Positions 1 to 9,556 of a stretch of 20,000 nt of DNA are shown here, piece after piece. The translations under genes and the position numbers were made by a program. This DNA comes from Chromera velia. Its lineage: Eukaryota; Sar; Chromeraceae. The notes under the pieces are model-generated. The model was given only the letters and a program-made list of their open reading frames with translations, was not told the DNA's origin and ran no database searches. Location of the stretch: contig JAHBMJ010000021.1 of NCBI GenBank assembly GCA_018398765.1, positions 17,501 through 37,500 on the forward strand, read 5' to 3'. The stretch's first letter is position 1, and every line of letters starts with the position of its first letter.

Positions 1-283
1 CACTTCTTATAAAGGCATTCTCATGTCATTCATCAATAAATTAAAAAATAGCAAAAGCATTCCAACGATGGGGAATCTTCTCAATTTTGTAGAGACAGGT
101 CCGAGAAACGAGCTAATCGGTGCTGTCCGAAGCATGAAACACATGTCAATACCTGAGCAAAGAATAAAAGAGGTGTAGTCATATGCTGTTAACTTAGTAG
201 AGAAAGATAAAGGAACAGTTATGTTATACTGGTCAACTGCAAGTGCTGCATACATGGTTTTTATTTATCAGATAATATGGATC

Positions 284-318
284 TGCATGCATGCATACGC
301 ATGCATCTTTGCATGCGA
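284..318. repeat. Alternating GCATGCAT cluster
   Basis: Four close or overlapping GCATGC palindromes lie within about 35 bp (TGCATGCATGCATACGCATG and onward), just before the GC-rich patch. This is alternating purine-pyrimidine sequence with cruciform or Z-DNA potential. Function unknown. Confidence 0.7.
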
Positions 319-458
319 GACTGGCGGCGCACAAGAGAGATAACGCCCCAGCGCTGGAGGCGCCGCACGGGCGCCGCGGCAGTGAAGGGCCCTGTCAGCT
401 GCTGCATGCATCTTCACCTAGATATTCGACTCTTAAAACAATCTCTTTGCTCCACATA

Positions 459-548
459 ATGCACCTATCAGGTGCATTCAGGTGCATAGGTGCAAATCAG
501 GTGCATCAGGTGCATTTTTTGAGAATGCACCTTTTCTGGAATGCACCT
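459..548. repeat. AGGTGCAT direct and inverted repeat cluster
   Basis: The octamer AGGTGCAT occurs on the plus strand at 470-477, 480-487, 499-506 and 508-515. Its reverse complement ATGCACCT occurs at 459-466, 525-532 and 541-548. That makes seven exact copies in 90 bp, able to form several alternative hairpins; a partial AGGTGCA at 489-495 adds another. It sits directly beside the AATC microsatellite. It could be a cluster of protein-binding sites or a small repeat unit of a non-autonomous element. No terminal repeats or target-site duplication were seen. Confidence 0.8.
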
Positions 549-562
549 TTTCCCGTCTTTAT

Positions 563-601
<39 letters not shown>
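563..601. repeat. (AATC)n microsatellite
   Basis: A near-perfect AATC tetranucleotide run of about nine units that ends in ATAAATAATCC. Confidence 0.95.
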
Positions 602-605
<4 letters not shown>

Positions 606-1616
606 AATCCTTTTTTCGTTTTTAAGTAGGAAAACGTTCACAATCACGAAAAGGATGAAGGAGGACAAAAGCATGTCTGCCATGTCAAAGCAGGTCGAGG
701 AATGAACGGGGTCAGGGACAACATATATAGAACAGCAACCATATTAAATTTAAAACATTATTAGTAATTAATTTGTTATGCATGTATATATACCTAGCCA
801 GACGGCCAGTGACATCTATAATTTTTTTTTTTCATACAGGCTAGCATTATTACAGGTTAAAATTTGAATATGTCACATTATATGTGTTTTATTCTAGTCT
901 ATATTCATGCTGCGAATCATGCAACGTTGAAGGCGTCTAGTCTAATAGAGAGTGAATTCAAGTTATTAATTGAATGATGCTGAAAATCTAAGTATGATCC
1001 GATAAGTATTACATTTTTAAACATTTTCCTTCGAGTTGCACTGTCTTCTGTTTGACTTCTGATCGGAGCAAAGTCCCTAGCAAACTCCAATACGTGAAAA
1101 CCAGTTCATACTTTGAAAACAAAAAAGCTGGTCATTTTCAAGGTCCCTCAGAATCACTCAGAGTAATTAACAATGAAGTGTCTGGTTGGAAAGCATGGTT
1201 TCATCAAACAATGAATCAAACATACATGGCAGCCATCACGTTCATCATTCTTCTGATTTACTGCATGCGAAGCTATCCTCTACTCCCGCTGTTTCTGTCT
1301 TCTACTCCAAAAAAATACGAACGCAAGTGTCTGTGCGGGAAAGCAATTGCCACAACAAGAGGCAGACAACTTCCCTTCTCAACTCCCTTCTGCCTTTCAA
1401 ACAAAATTTCGGAGACTGCAGGAACAGGTCCGCCTTTTCACCTGAATTCACAAAAATGCGATCCGTGCGCAACTGCAACTGCTCTAATTAATGCGCTTCT
1501 TTCAAGCACAAAACCCATTAAGGTATAATCACTTCAATTACCAGCGAAGCAAGCACAGAAGAGAAGGCAGGAGCGACAAGAGAAACACACGTCTCAGTCA
1601 TTGTGCGGTAAAACTT

Positions 1617-2398
1617 TTAATTCTTTTCCGCTTTCTTCTTCCGCAACTCCTCCAGATACTTTTTGTTCACCGCCTCGATATCGGCTTCCCCCATCTGCTG
1701 ATATCTGTACGCAGCAGGAAGAGAAAAGGAATAAAAGGAGGCAAGATGAATCGTTCTCTCTCGATCATTCCACCTCTCTGCATTTTTCCCGCGAAGCATC
1801 CTTGCAGAAAGACAAAAGGATAAAAGGAAGACATGATGAAAGGGGAGGAAAGAGAGAAGAGCGAAGAAGGTGAAAGGGGAGAAACATGAGAGGGGACCAA
1901 AAGCAAAGCCCACTGTTCCCTCCCTCCCTTCCTCACCGTTCGAACTCCATTGAGAACTCCCCCTGTCCCTGTGTGGCCCCTCTCAGATCAGAAATGTACC
2001 CGAACATGTCCTTCAAGGGAACCTCCGCCTCCACCACGGACTGCTCCCCCGAGTCGGTGATGTTGATCACCATCCCCTTCCTCTTGTTAATCGTCGACAG
2101 CCCGCTCTGCTTGTGCTCTGTTGGAAGCATCACCTCCACCTTCATGATGGGCTCCAATATCGTCGGCATCGCGTCCAGGTAGAAGTTCCTGCAGGCAGAC
2201 AGGCAGGCGGACAGGCAGGGACATACAGAAACGGGGAGACATGCTCGTTTTTCCTCTAAATAAAGGTGTTCCACGATAAAGGAGTGTCCTCCAGAACCGA
2301 ATTAGCTGTTTCGACCAGTGTGTTCGTACAGGCTACAGGCATCCAAGAGGAAGAGACATAGACACACATAGGGACAGATAGACGTGCAAATAGATGAA

Positions 2399-2433
<35 letters not shown>

Positions 2434-3338
2434 TGAAGGGGAGAGGACACAGAAAGAAAGCAGGACCAACTTGAAAGCCCCATTTGCGCACAAACGGAAT
2501 GCATAGTCTGAGGAGTCGACTTCATGACTCTGTCCATCAGACACAACCACCTGCAAAAAGAAAACGATAACAGGCGCACAATGAGGAATCCCCTACAGAC
2601 AAGCAGCTAAGGACAGAAAGAGCCAACAGCGGAGAACAGATACGAAGAACATGGTGCAGAAGAGCACACTGCGAAAGGTAAAAGAGTAAAAAGTGATACG
2701 GCAAGCCGAGGAGATGCGGAGAATACAATTGAAATACTCTTTCGCTCTCTTTCTTCTTTGAAGGCGCCATATCATCCAAACCTAGCACAGTTGAGGCTTC
2801 CGAGGTACCTCCCCACACAGAGAGTCACAAACAAAGAAAACTGCACGCAGACAGACCTTCATGTTGATCACCGGAGACCCCGACAGATGCCCCTTGGTGC
2901 AGCACTCCTTGAAGCCCTTCTCGATCGAGGGGTAGTAGTTGGGGGGGATGGGGTTGCCCACCTGCACAACCACACGAAGACCAATACAGACACAGCCGGC
3001 AAAAAAAGGTGTCCCTTTCGGTCTCACTATCCGCGTGTCCCGTTCATGTTCTGGAAACTCTGTCAAACTCATACTTGTCAAACTCTCCGCATGGTTCGGA
3101 GTCTTTTTCAGAGGTTCTGAACCTTTTCGAAGACCCAGGCGGGTTCAGGGAGCCGAAGCAGAGGCAAGCAGATCACTGGATAGAGAACGCCATCCCAAAC
3201 AAATCACCACTTCAGAGACTCAATTCCGAAGAATTTCGGTTCCTATCTTGCCCACAACTTCCCTGGAGGGATCCATAAAGCACATCAAACCAAAGAAGGG
3301 ACCAAAGATTGGTTGCTCCACTGGACAAAAGAAGGACC

Positions 3339-3369
<31 letters not shown>

Positions 3370-6300
3370 TAACGATTTGATTGGAGAAAGTGATGCCGTC
3401 CTGTTGTCCGAATTCTTCCATGGGAAGAGGCTCGAAGAAGCCTTGCAATTTTGCGTACTGCCCTCTTCCCCCGCTCTGCCTCTTGTGAGTGTAGTCAAAC
3501 CTCACTTGCTGCGTGATGGTCTCTCTGAATGCCACCTTCGGCTCTCCCGTCACTGCCTCCACCCCGTACTCTCTCTTCATCCTCTCTACGTAGACGCCCA
3601 GGTGCAGCTCTCCCATCCCGGCAATGATGTGCTCCTTCGACTCCTCGTCTACAAAATACTGCATGAGAGAGGAGGGAGTGTGAAGAGAGGTCAACGATTT
3701 TGGTAGGGACAAATGCACGTGGGAACCCCCACAGAAGTCCCGCAGAAACAGTAAGGATTCTCAGAAAAGGACGGAGACAAAAGTGAATGGAACAAAAAGA
3801 AATGAAAGGCGCGCCCGTTAAGCAGGAAGTTGGTTGCTCGAAAAGGATACCCTTCATCACGTTACTCCTTGAGATCCCCCTTTCCCGCCTTCATTTCGTT
3901 CCACCCCGTCCCTGCCTGCCTGCCTGCCTGCCTGGCTGTCTCCTGACCTTGAAAGTCGGGTCTTCCCTCATGAACCTCTTCACGGCCTTCACGAACTTCC
4001 CCACCTCCGCGTTCTTCGGGACGTCTATCGATAGAGACACGACTGGCTCGGGCACAAACATGGACTCCAGAGAGACGTTCGACCGCCCGTCTGTGAACGT
4101 TGTGCCTGAAGGCAGGCAGAGGGGGAGGATAGATAAATAAATGAGGGTAGGTTAGGGGGAGATCTGCGGATACTTCTTTATGGCCGGCAAGAAGGCGTAA
4201 CCACCGCATTTGTGCCTGGCCAGCGGACAAGCGCGAAAGTGGAACGCGACTTCACAATGAATGCCTTAGCACAACCCTCCCTCTCCCCCGTCCGTCTAGC
4301 TCGCTCACCTGAGGCGCATTCTATGCCCCCCACCGCAACGATCTCTCCCGCCCTCCCCGCCTCCGTCTCTCTGGCTTCGTCCGCGTGCATCTTCAGCACC
4401 TGCACTCACAAATCATAATTTAATTCGAAGCCAACTGATGGACAGCTTTCGGAATGGCGAGAGAATTTGAGGTAAGCTCAGAGACTGGAGAGGACTGCAA
4501 GAGAGTCGGTAGAAGGAGAAGAAAGAATAATTGATCGACAGAGATCGGAGAGAGAACAGAGGGCAGCAAAGCACCTGAGGGGCGAAAGAGACAGGCCACG
4601 TAAACAGAAGACAAGACACGAAAAGGGAACAGAGGCAGCTAGAGGAGGAGCCTCAGGGACCTTCGCCCCCCCCTTTTCACTCACTCTCGTATATCCCTTT
4701 GTTCCTTCCTTCCTGACCTGTTTCACCTGCACCTTCTTGTTCAACGTCATGTCGATTAGCCCCATTCCCTTTCGCATGGTGCCCTGCAAATGTGTGTGTG
4801 CATAAGAGGGAAGGAAGAAATGGACGGGGGAGGACACAGAAAGCCGTCTTGTTGTCAAGCGACACACGTGCACACAACCTCAGGGGGCAGATAGACGATG
4901 AAATGAGAAAACATTGAGTGAAGGCCCTCCCTTCCCCTCTTCTCTTGGAAGTCAACGACGACAGCCCACAGCTCAATGGGAAGAAAGAGGGGAAGACAAC
5001 ATTATGACAAATAATGAACCTGTCGGCCGATTGCCTGAAAGCGAAAATCACGGAATGCGCCAACCTGATAGACACGGAAGTAAGTCAACTGCCCAAATCC
5101 TGGTACTTCTTGAATTTTGAAGGCGAGGGCAACGAGAGGGTCCCTCGGATTGGAGCTCAGGACAATCTGCACACACACACGCAATTGCATCCAGGTACTG
5201 ATGTGACAGGATAAAGAAAAAGGAAACCAAAAACCCTCACATCGGGATCGACCAGAGGAAAAACCAGTTCATCGGTTTGCGCATCCACGGGGGAAAAAGG
5301 GAGGTTGGGTTTGATCCTGGTTTTGTAAGGGGGGGCATGGGCAGTCACATGTACGAGATTGAAGAAGTAAACTCAGCGTCACTTTTCTTTCTTTCTTTCT
5401 TTCCCTCGTCAACTATGCAGCGGAATCTATCTGGTCCCTTTCCGCCTGAAGGCCCCTCTTTCTTCATTCATTCTCTCTTTTCGTTCCGATGAGCGACATG
5501 TGAAATTCCTTTCCCACTCCACGAAAACAAGCAAGGCACTCACCTCTTCCTCCTCCCCCTTCGCCAGATCGAGCGCCTTATTCTCGACCTCTGCAGGAGA
5601 CGGCAAGTACCTGCAAGCAACGATCCAAGCAGTGATTTCACATCCTCTTGCACTCCTCTTTAAGTCCATCCGCAACATGCCGTGCGTCGGCATTTTTGCT
5701 GACCCATCCATGTAGCTCTTCAAATGTCTTCCCATAAGAGCAGCCATCAAAGATCCCTCCCTCCCTTCTCTTCAGCCAGTTTCCCTTGCCCGCTCTTCTT
5801 CCCTTACCCGCTTCCTATGCGAACGAAGAGAAAATGCAACTTTCTGCACCCACACAATCAACAACAAAGACGACTTCCTGCTTTGATGTCTCCACGATTG
5901 CGCAAAACATCGACGGACACGGCAGGCAGGAAGGCAGGCAGGCAGGAAATTCCCCCCCATAGAGGGGAAGACCCAGCAAGGAGAAAGAAACAAACTTCTC
6001 CTTCCCAACGCCGACTTCAACAGTCGCCTCGGGGGGCAGCTCAGCTCTGCTGAGATCAGCCGAGAGGCCCTGAGATCGCACGCACTCGCATAACGCATTT
6101 TTTCATTTTTTGGGGGGGGGGTTTGGTTCTGTCTCCGTCATGGTCGGTCGGTGTCGCCCAAATTCCAAAATTTGCCCCTCAAGCAACTCGCACGGAGCCG
6201 CGATCGCGCGATATTTGGTTCGCACGATACGTGCCCCTCAAGTAACTCGCACAGAGCTGCATGTGTGAACACGCGCGCGGTCCCGAAAAGCATATTTCGC

Positions 6301-6443
6301 GCGCGTTGCCGTGGCCCCCGCCACTCGTCCGAGCACGCAAGACATGCCAAAGCCCCTGATGGTGTGCATCGATTAAATTGGCCCACCCCCTGAGTGGCCC
6401 CCCGAGGCACTCACCCAACAGGTTGGGTGTATCCCGTTACACA

Positions 6444-6498
<55 letters not shown>

Positions 6499-6809
6499 AG
6501 AGAGAGAGAGAGGGTAGAGAAGCCCACCCACCTGCAGACTGCATCCAGGAGGTTCTGGACGCCTTCGTTCTTCTGTGCAGACCCCATCAACATCGGCACC
6601 AGGTTGTGTGCCAACGTTTGTCTCCTGATGGCTGCATCCACTGCCTCAACGCTGACCTCATCCTCCAACTCTAAAAAGGTCTCTGCGAATTCGTCGTCCA
6701 AGTCCGCCAGGAGTTCAAGGAGAGAGGCACGGACCTTCGCCACCTGCAAAAACAAAACGAAGAACAAGTCACAGAGAGACATGAAGAGACTGACAGAGAG
6801 AATGTGCGT

Positions 6810-6844
<35 letters not shown>

Positions 6845-8421
6845 AGAGAAGGAGAGACTAACACAAACGGAGAGATGGTACGGAATACTTGCCATGTTGC
6901 GAAAGCCAATCGAAAGTTCTTTCCTCTCAATCTCTTCCAACAGAAACACAAAAGCCAGGCGAAACCTGAAAGAAAAACAAAATGCTCCAGGATTGCACAG
7001 GAAAGCAGAGAGACAGTGCACAGCCACAAGCACTCCCCTGGTCATTTCGCCGAGGCACTCACCCCCTCGTCCTAGGAAGGCACTCACCTCCTCTTTGTAT
7101 TTGTCTGGCACCTCCATTTCCACTCTCTGGTTCCCCTTATGGCCCTCAAAGAGGTAGGCCTTCCTTCTGACGACGTCACATATTCCCTCGTGGAGATGCT
7201 CTAGACCCATGGGAATCTGGACAGAGGAGGGAGGGAGGAGACGCACACCTATGCAGAAATTTGAACGTGCAATTCACGTTTGCGATAGAAGTCTTTGAAG
7301 GCTGGCGGACAAAGCAGGGAACTGTCAAGAAAACTTAAGGGTACGCCCTCTGCAAGATCAGCACACATGTCACCTCTCTTTCTCTTTCAGTTTCTCTCTC
7401 TCTCTCCCACACACACACACACACACACAAACGCACAAACACGCAAAGACACACACACACACCCTCTCCTGTATCCATTCCCTTCTGTTCCCACCCACCT
7501 GAATTGGGTGGATGGTCAGCCCCAGTTTCTTTTTGGCCATCTCGAGGGCCCTCCAGGGGTCCGCACCCGCACGATCGAGTTTGTTCACAAACAGGACACG
7601 CGGAATCTGATACCTGCAGGAGAGGTGGCGAGATGGAATTTTCACATCAGTTTTTCCACGGGAAAGGAGAGGTTCGTCCTACCAACATACACACACTCGA
7701 ATGGAAGGAGACAGAAGGGAAAGGAAGCGGGAGAGGAATCCGTTTTGAAAGAGGGAACGGTGGCGAACGGGGGAAAGAACATCGTGAGGAGAGTGGACCA
7801 CAAAAAGCGGAAGAAATCCCGTGGAAGAATTTCTTGGATCGCCCTCTGCCTGCATGCCCACCTGCGCATCTGACGGTCGACAGTCAACGTCTGTGACTGG
7901 ACCCCGGCAACCGCACACATGAGAAGAACGGCCCCGTCCAGCACACGAAGGGCCCTCTCCACCTCTATTTGAAAGTCAACGTGCCCCGGCGTGTCGATAA
8001 TGTTAATATTGTGTCTTTTATTTTCCACCTCCCATTCTGTGAAGGTGGCAGCTGACTGAATGGTGATCCCCCTTTCCCTTTCCAACTCCATAGAGTCCAT
8101 CTTGGCACCCACCCCGTCCTTCCCTCCCACCTCATGGACCTCCTTGATCTTCCCTGTGTAGAACAGAATCCGCTCTGTCGTGGTGGTCTTCCCGCTGTCT
8201 ACATGAGCACTAATGCCAATATTTCGGACCTTGTCAAGGTCAACCATGTACTCATTGGCCTTCTTGCTGCCACTGCTTGGGGCTGACGCGAAGCCACGGA
8301 CAAAAGGAGACGGCAACCGAAAAACAAATGGTGAAGCCCTGCGTCGCAGCGCTACGGGGAAGGAAGCCGACATCCGACATCCCAGAACGGCCCGGGGAAA
8401 TCCAAGCGAACAGAACCCCAT
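1617..8421 (-). CDS. GFM1: Mitochondrial elongation factor G1 (EF-G1mt), 14 exons
   Basis: This is the GTPase that moves tRNA and mRNA through the mitochondrial ribosome after peptide transfer. Minus-strand exons, in order: 8421-7862, 7613-7499, 7216-7088, 6743-6532, 5610-5544, 5166-5065, 4783-4718, 4399-4309, 4105-3948, 3658-3374, 2961-2857, 2550-2471, 2188-1937, 1704-1617. They total 2310 nt, 769 aa plus TAA, all in phase; human GFM1 is 751 aa. Residues 1-65 are Arg/Ser/Phe-rich with few acidic residues, like a mitochondrial transit peptide. G motifs: AHVDSGKT 72-79, RGITIQ 117-122, DTPGH 143-147, NKLD 197-200, GSAQK 322-326. Later marks are GMGELHL 514-520, SGGRGQY 562-568, LEPIMKVEV from 668 and [11 protein letters not shown] in domain [18 protein letters not shown] marks the mitochondrial EF-G1 class. 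Met17 is an alternative start. Family assignment is firm; each exon edge was placed by GT-AG and family alignment from memory. Confidence 0.97.
2399..2433. repeat. (TG)n-(AG)n compound microsatellite
   Basis: About nine TG units run directly into about eight AG units, inside GFM1 intron 12. Confidence 0.95.
3339..3369. repeat. (GACA)n microsatellite at the intron 10 donor
   Basis: About eight GACA units. On the gene's strand this reads GTTAGTCTGTCTGTCTGTCT directly after exon 10, so the repeat begins at the splice donor itself. Confidence 0.95.
3911..3934. repeat. (CCTG)n microsatellite near the intron 9 donor
   Basis: Five to six CCTG units. On the gene's strand they are CAGG units starting about 13 nt after the exon 9 donor (GTCAGGAGACAG). 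Confidence 0.9.
5921..5947. repeat. (GGCA)n microsatellite
   Basis: Imperfect GGCA tetranucleotide run in GFM1 intron 4, interrupted by one GGAA. Confidence 0.9.
6173..6258. repeat. Diverged 59-bp-spaced direct repeat in a CpG-rich insert
   Basis: TGCCCCTCAAGCAACTCGCA (6173 on) recurs as TGCCCCTCAAGTAACTCGCA (6232 on), and both continue into a CRGAGC-like tail. The surrounding DNA at about 6120-6400 is rich in CG dinucleotides (for example GCGATCGCGCG and CGCGCGCG) and lacks the purine tracts of the other introns. It makes up much of the extra length of intron 4, so an inserted sequence is likely. No element family is recognised. Confidence 0.75.
6439..6513. repeat. (AC)n-(AG)n compound microsatellite
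   Basis: About eleven AC units followed by a long AG tract with GGGAG interruptions. It lies in GFM1 intron 4 close to the exon 4 donor at 6531. Confidence 0.95.
6809..6852. repeat. (GA)n microsatellite
   Basis: GA tract with GGGAG interruptions in GFM1 intron 3. Confidence 0.95.
7050..7088 (-). repeat. Tandem copy of the exon 3 splice donor
   Basis: The GFM1 exon 3 donor GGTGAGTGCCT (minus strand, 7088-7078) is repeated 25 bp further into the intron (7063-7053). The downstream copy is GGGTGAGTGCCTCGG, and the same 15-mer occurs again in intron 4 at 6416-6402. Use of the inner donor would add 25 nt and break the reading frame, so the outer one is the coding choice. Confidence 0.75.
7391..7430. 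repeat. (TC)n-(AC)n compound microsatellite
   Basis: TC tract followed by about ten AC units in GFM1 intron 2. Further AC units lie at about 7451-7462. Confidence 0.95.
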
Positions 8422-9556
8422 CTGTGCGACCTGCTGCCTTCTCCACCTCTCGCTTGCACCACCCCCCGCCCAGAGCTTATCCAGACCTATGCTATGCGTC
8501 TCCTTTCTTCTGCATCAAATCGACACGACTCAGAAAATCCCGGACAGAAGCGCAGGGGCAGATAAGAGACTTTCTAGGTTAGGCACTACCTACTCGTGCA
8601 ACTAGCTTTGTACTGAAGTGAGTGATCGAAGTTTCACGGGACAGACAAGGCATTTCGCAGGGTTCGAGTGTGCCGGGGTCCTCTATACACCAGCTCGAGC
8701 GACGCGGGCCCGACCTTCGATCCGCATATGCTCGGCGACAGCCGCGCGCCTATGCGCGCCTCTCGCGCTCCCAGGGGCCCCGGCAAAAGTCTGTACAGCA
8801 GGTAAGAAGTACATGCATAGAAGTACACCATAAGTGCACCTCATCACTTTTCCTTAGAAAGATTTCCCTCCTGCAATCCTTCTTTCTCCTTGATTCTTGA
8901 TCCACCCGCTTCATTGAGGTCTGTGTGAATTCAAGACGACGCTGTGTCGCTGTGCGTTTACAGGGTGGCATTGAAAGTCCGACTCCTTCTCTTGCTTCGA
9001 TCAAAGCTGTGCGTCAGACAGTGACAGGGTTCGCTCTCTTGCTCGACTGCTTTCAGCATCTCTGGCTGGCTTTTTCTTGTCAGAAAAGACAGAAAAAGGC
9101 ACTTTTCCGTCAGGCTCCAGTCCGCTTAGCTGGCTCTGCTATGCGAGGAACGTGCTCTTCTGCTCTCCTTCTTGCGACTCGAACCTCCAATCAAATTTGT
9201 AATTCTCTTCTCAATAGAAGAAGACAAAGACTTGGTAGAGGCGCCTACCAAATTCCTGACCACTTTTCTTTTCTTCTCCAAGAGAGTCGCATACAGAATT
9301 CAGCATTGCATTGTTGGTCTCTTCAGCCCTAATTGATCTTCTGGAGATTCTGCTCGAAAGCACGGAGCCTCCACTGAAGGGAACTCGTCCCAAAGAAAGC
9401 AAATCTCGGAAGGCAGACTGCGCCACGGTCTCAGACAGAGCCTCACAGAAAAGTCGGAAGAGAACAGCTGAGCCTCTTCCTTTTGCGCCAAGGCGAACAC
9501 GGAATTTGACAGCGGATAGAGCAAGGAACCCACCAGCAAAGAAAGAAGAGGACAGA
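8422..9556. promoter_or_regulatory. Divergent intergenic region between GFM1 and the cyclin
   Basis: GFM1 starts at 8421 on the minus strand and the cyclin ATG is at 9557 on the plus strand, so this 1.1 kb must hold both transcription starts. No TATA box or recognisable operator was seen. A GC- and CG-rich block lies at about 8690-8785 (GCGACGCGGGCCCG, GCGCGCCTATGCGCGCC). It may be promoter-associated, but this is inference. The right-hand end, about 9311-9556, is open in the cyclin's frame and may be coding. Confidence 0.5.

Larger units (their letters stand above)
1..1616. other. AT-rich flank downstream of GFM1, no supportable gene
   Basis: No coding region can be supported here. The DNA is AT-rich apart from a short GC-rich patch at about 315-405. 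A 51-codon plus-strand frame opens at ATG 23-25 and closes at TAG 176-178. Its translation (MSFINKLKNSKSIPTMGNLL... to ...EQRIKEV) has a protein-like composition, but I do not recognise it and it may be chance or the edge of an element or gene lying to the left. The plus-strand frame at about 1052-1528 has no ATG near its beginning and resembles no family. The stretch next to 1617 must hold the 3' untranslated region and polyadenylation site of the minus-strand GFM1 gene. The only AATAAA seen on that strand is at 898-903, over 700 nt past the stop, so I do not assign it. Confidence 0.6.
1705..7861 (-). other. Thirteen introns of GFM1
   Basis: Intron spans from first to last on the minus strand: 7861-7614, 7498-7217, 7087-6744, 6531-5611, 5543-5167, 5064-4784, 4717-4400, 4308-4106, 3947-3659, 3373-2962, 2856-2551, 2470-2189, 1936-1705. 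Sizes run from 203 to 921 bp, with intron 4 the longest. All are GT-AG. Donors are loose (GTGGGC, GTTGGC, GTCTGT, GTTAGT, GTGAGT), with position +5 often not G. Acceptors nearly all end in GCAG or CAG after T-rich or GT/CA-rich tracts. Most of the intron sequence is polypyrimidine on the transcribed strand, with embedded di- and tetranucleotide repeats. Confidence 0.9.

Noticed and set aside
1052-1528. 158-codon plus-strand frame downstream of GFM1
   Set aside because: There is no ATG near the start, no family resemblance and no splice context. It lies where the GFM1 3' untranslated region is expected.
8657-8680. GGGTTCGAGT, resembling a tRNA T-arm
   Set aside because: The flanking bases do not form the five-pair T stem and no matching anticodon or acceptor arm was found.
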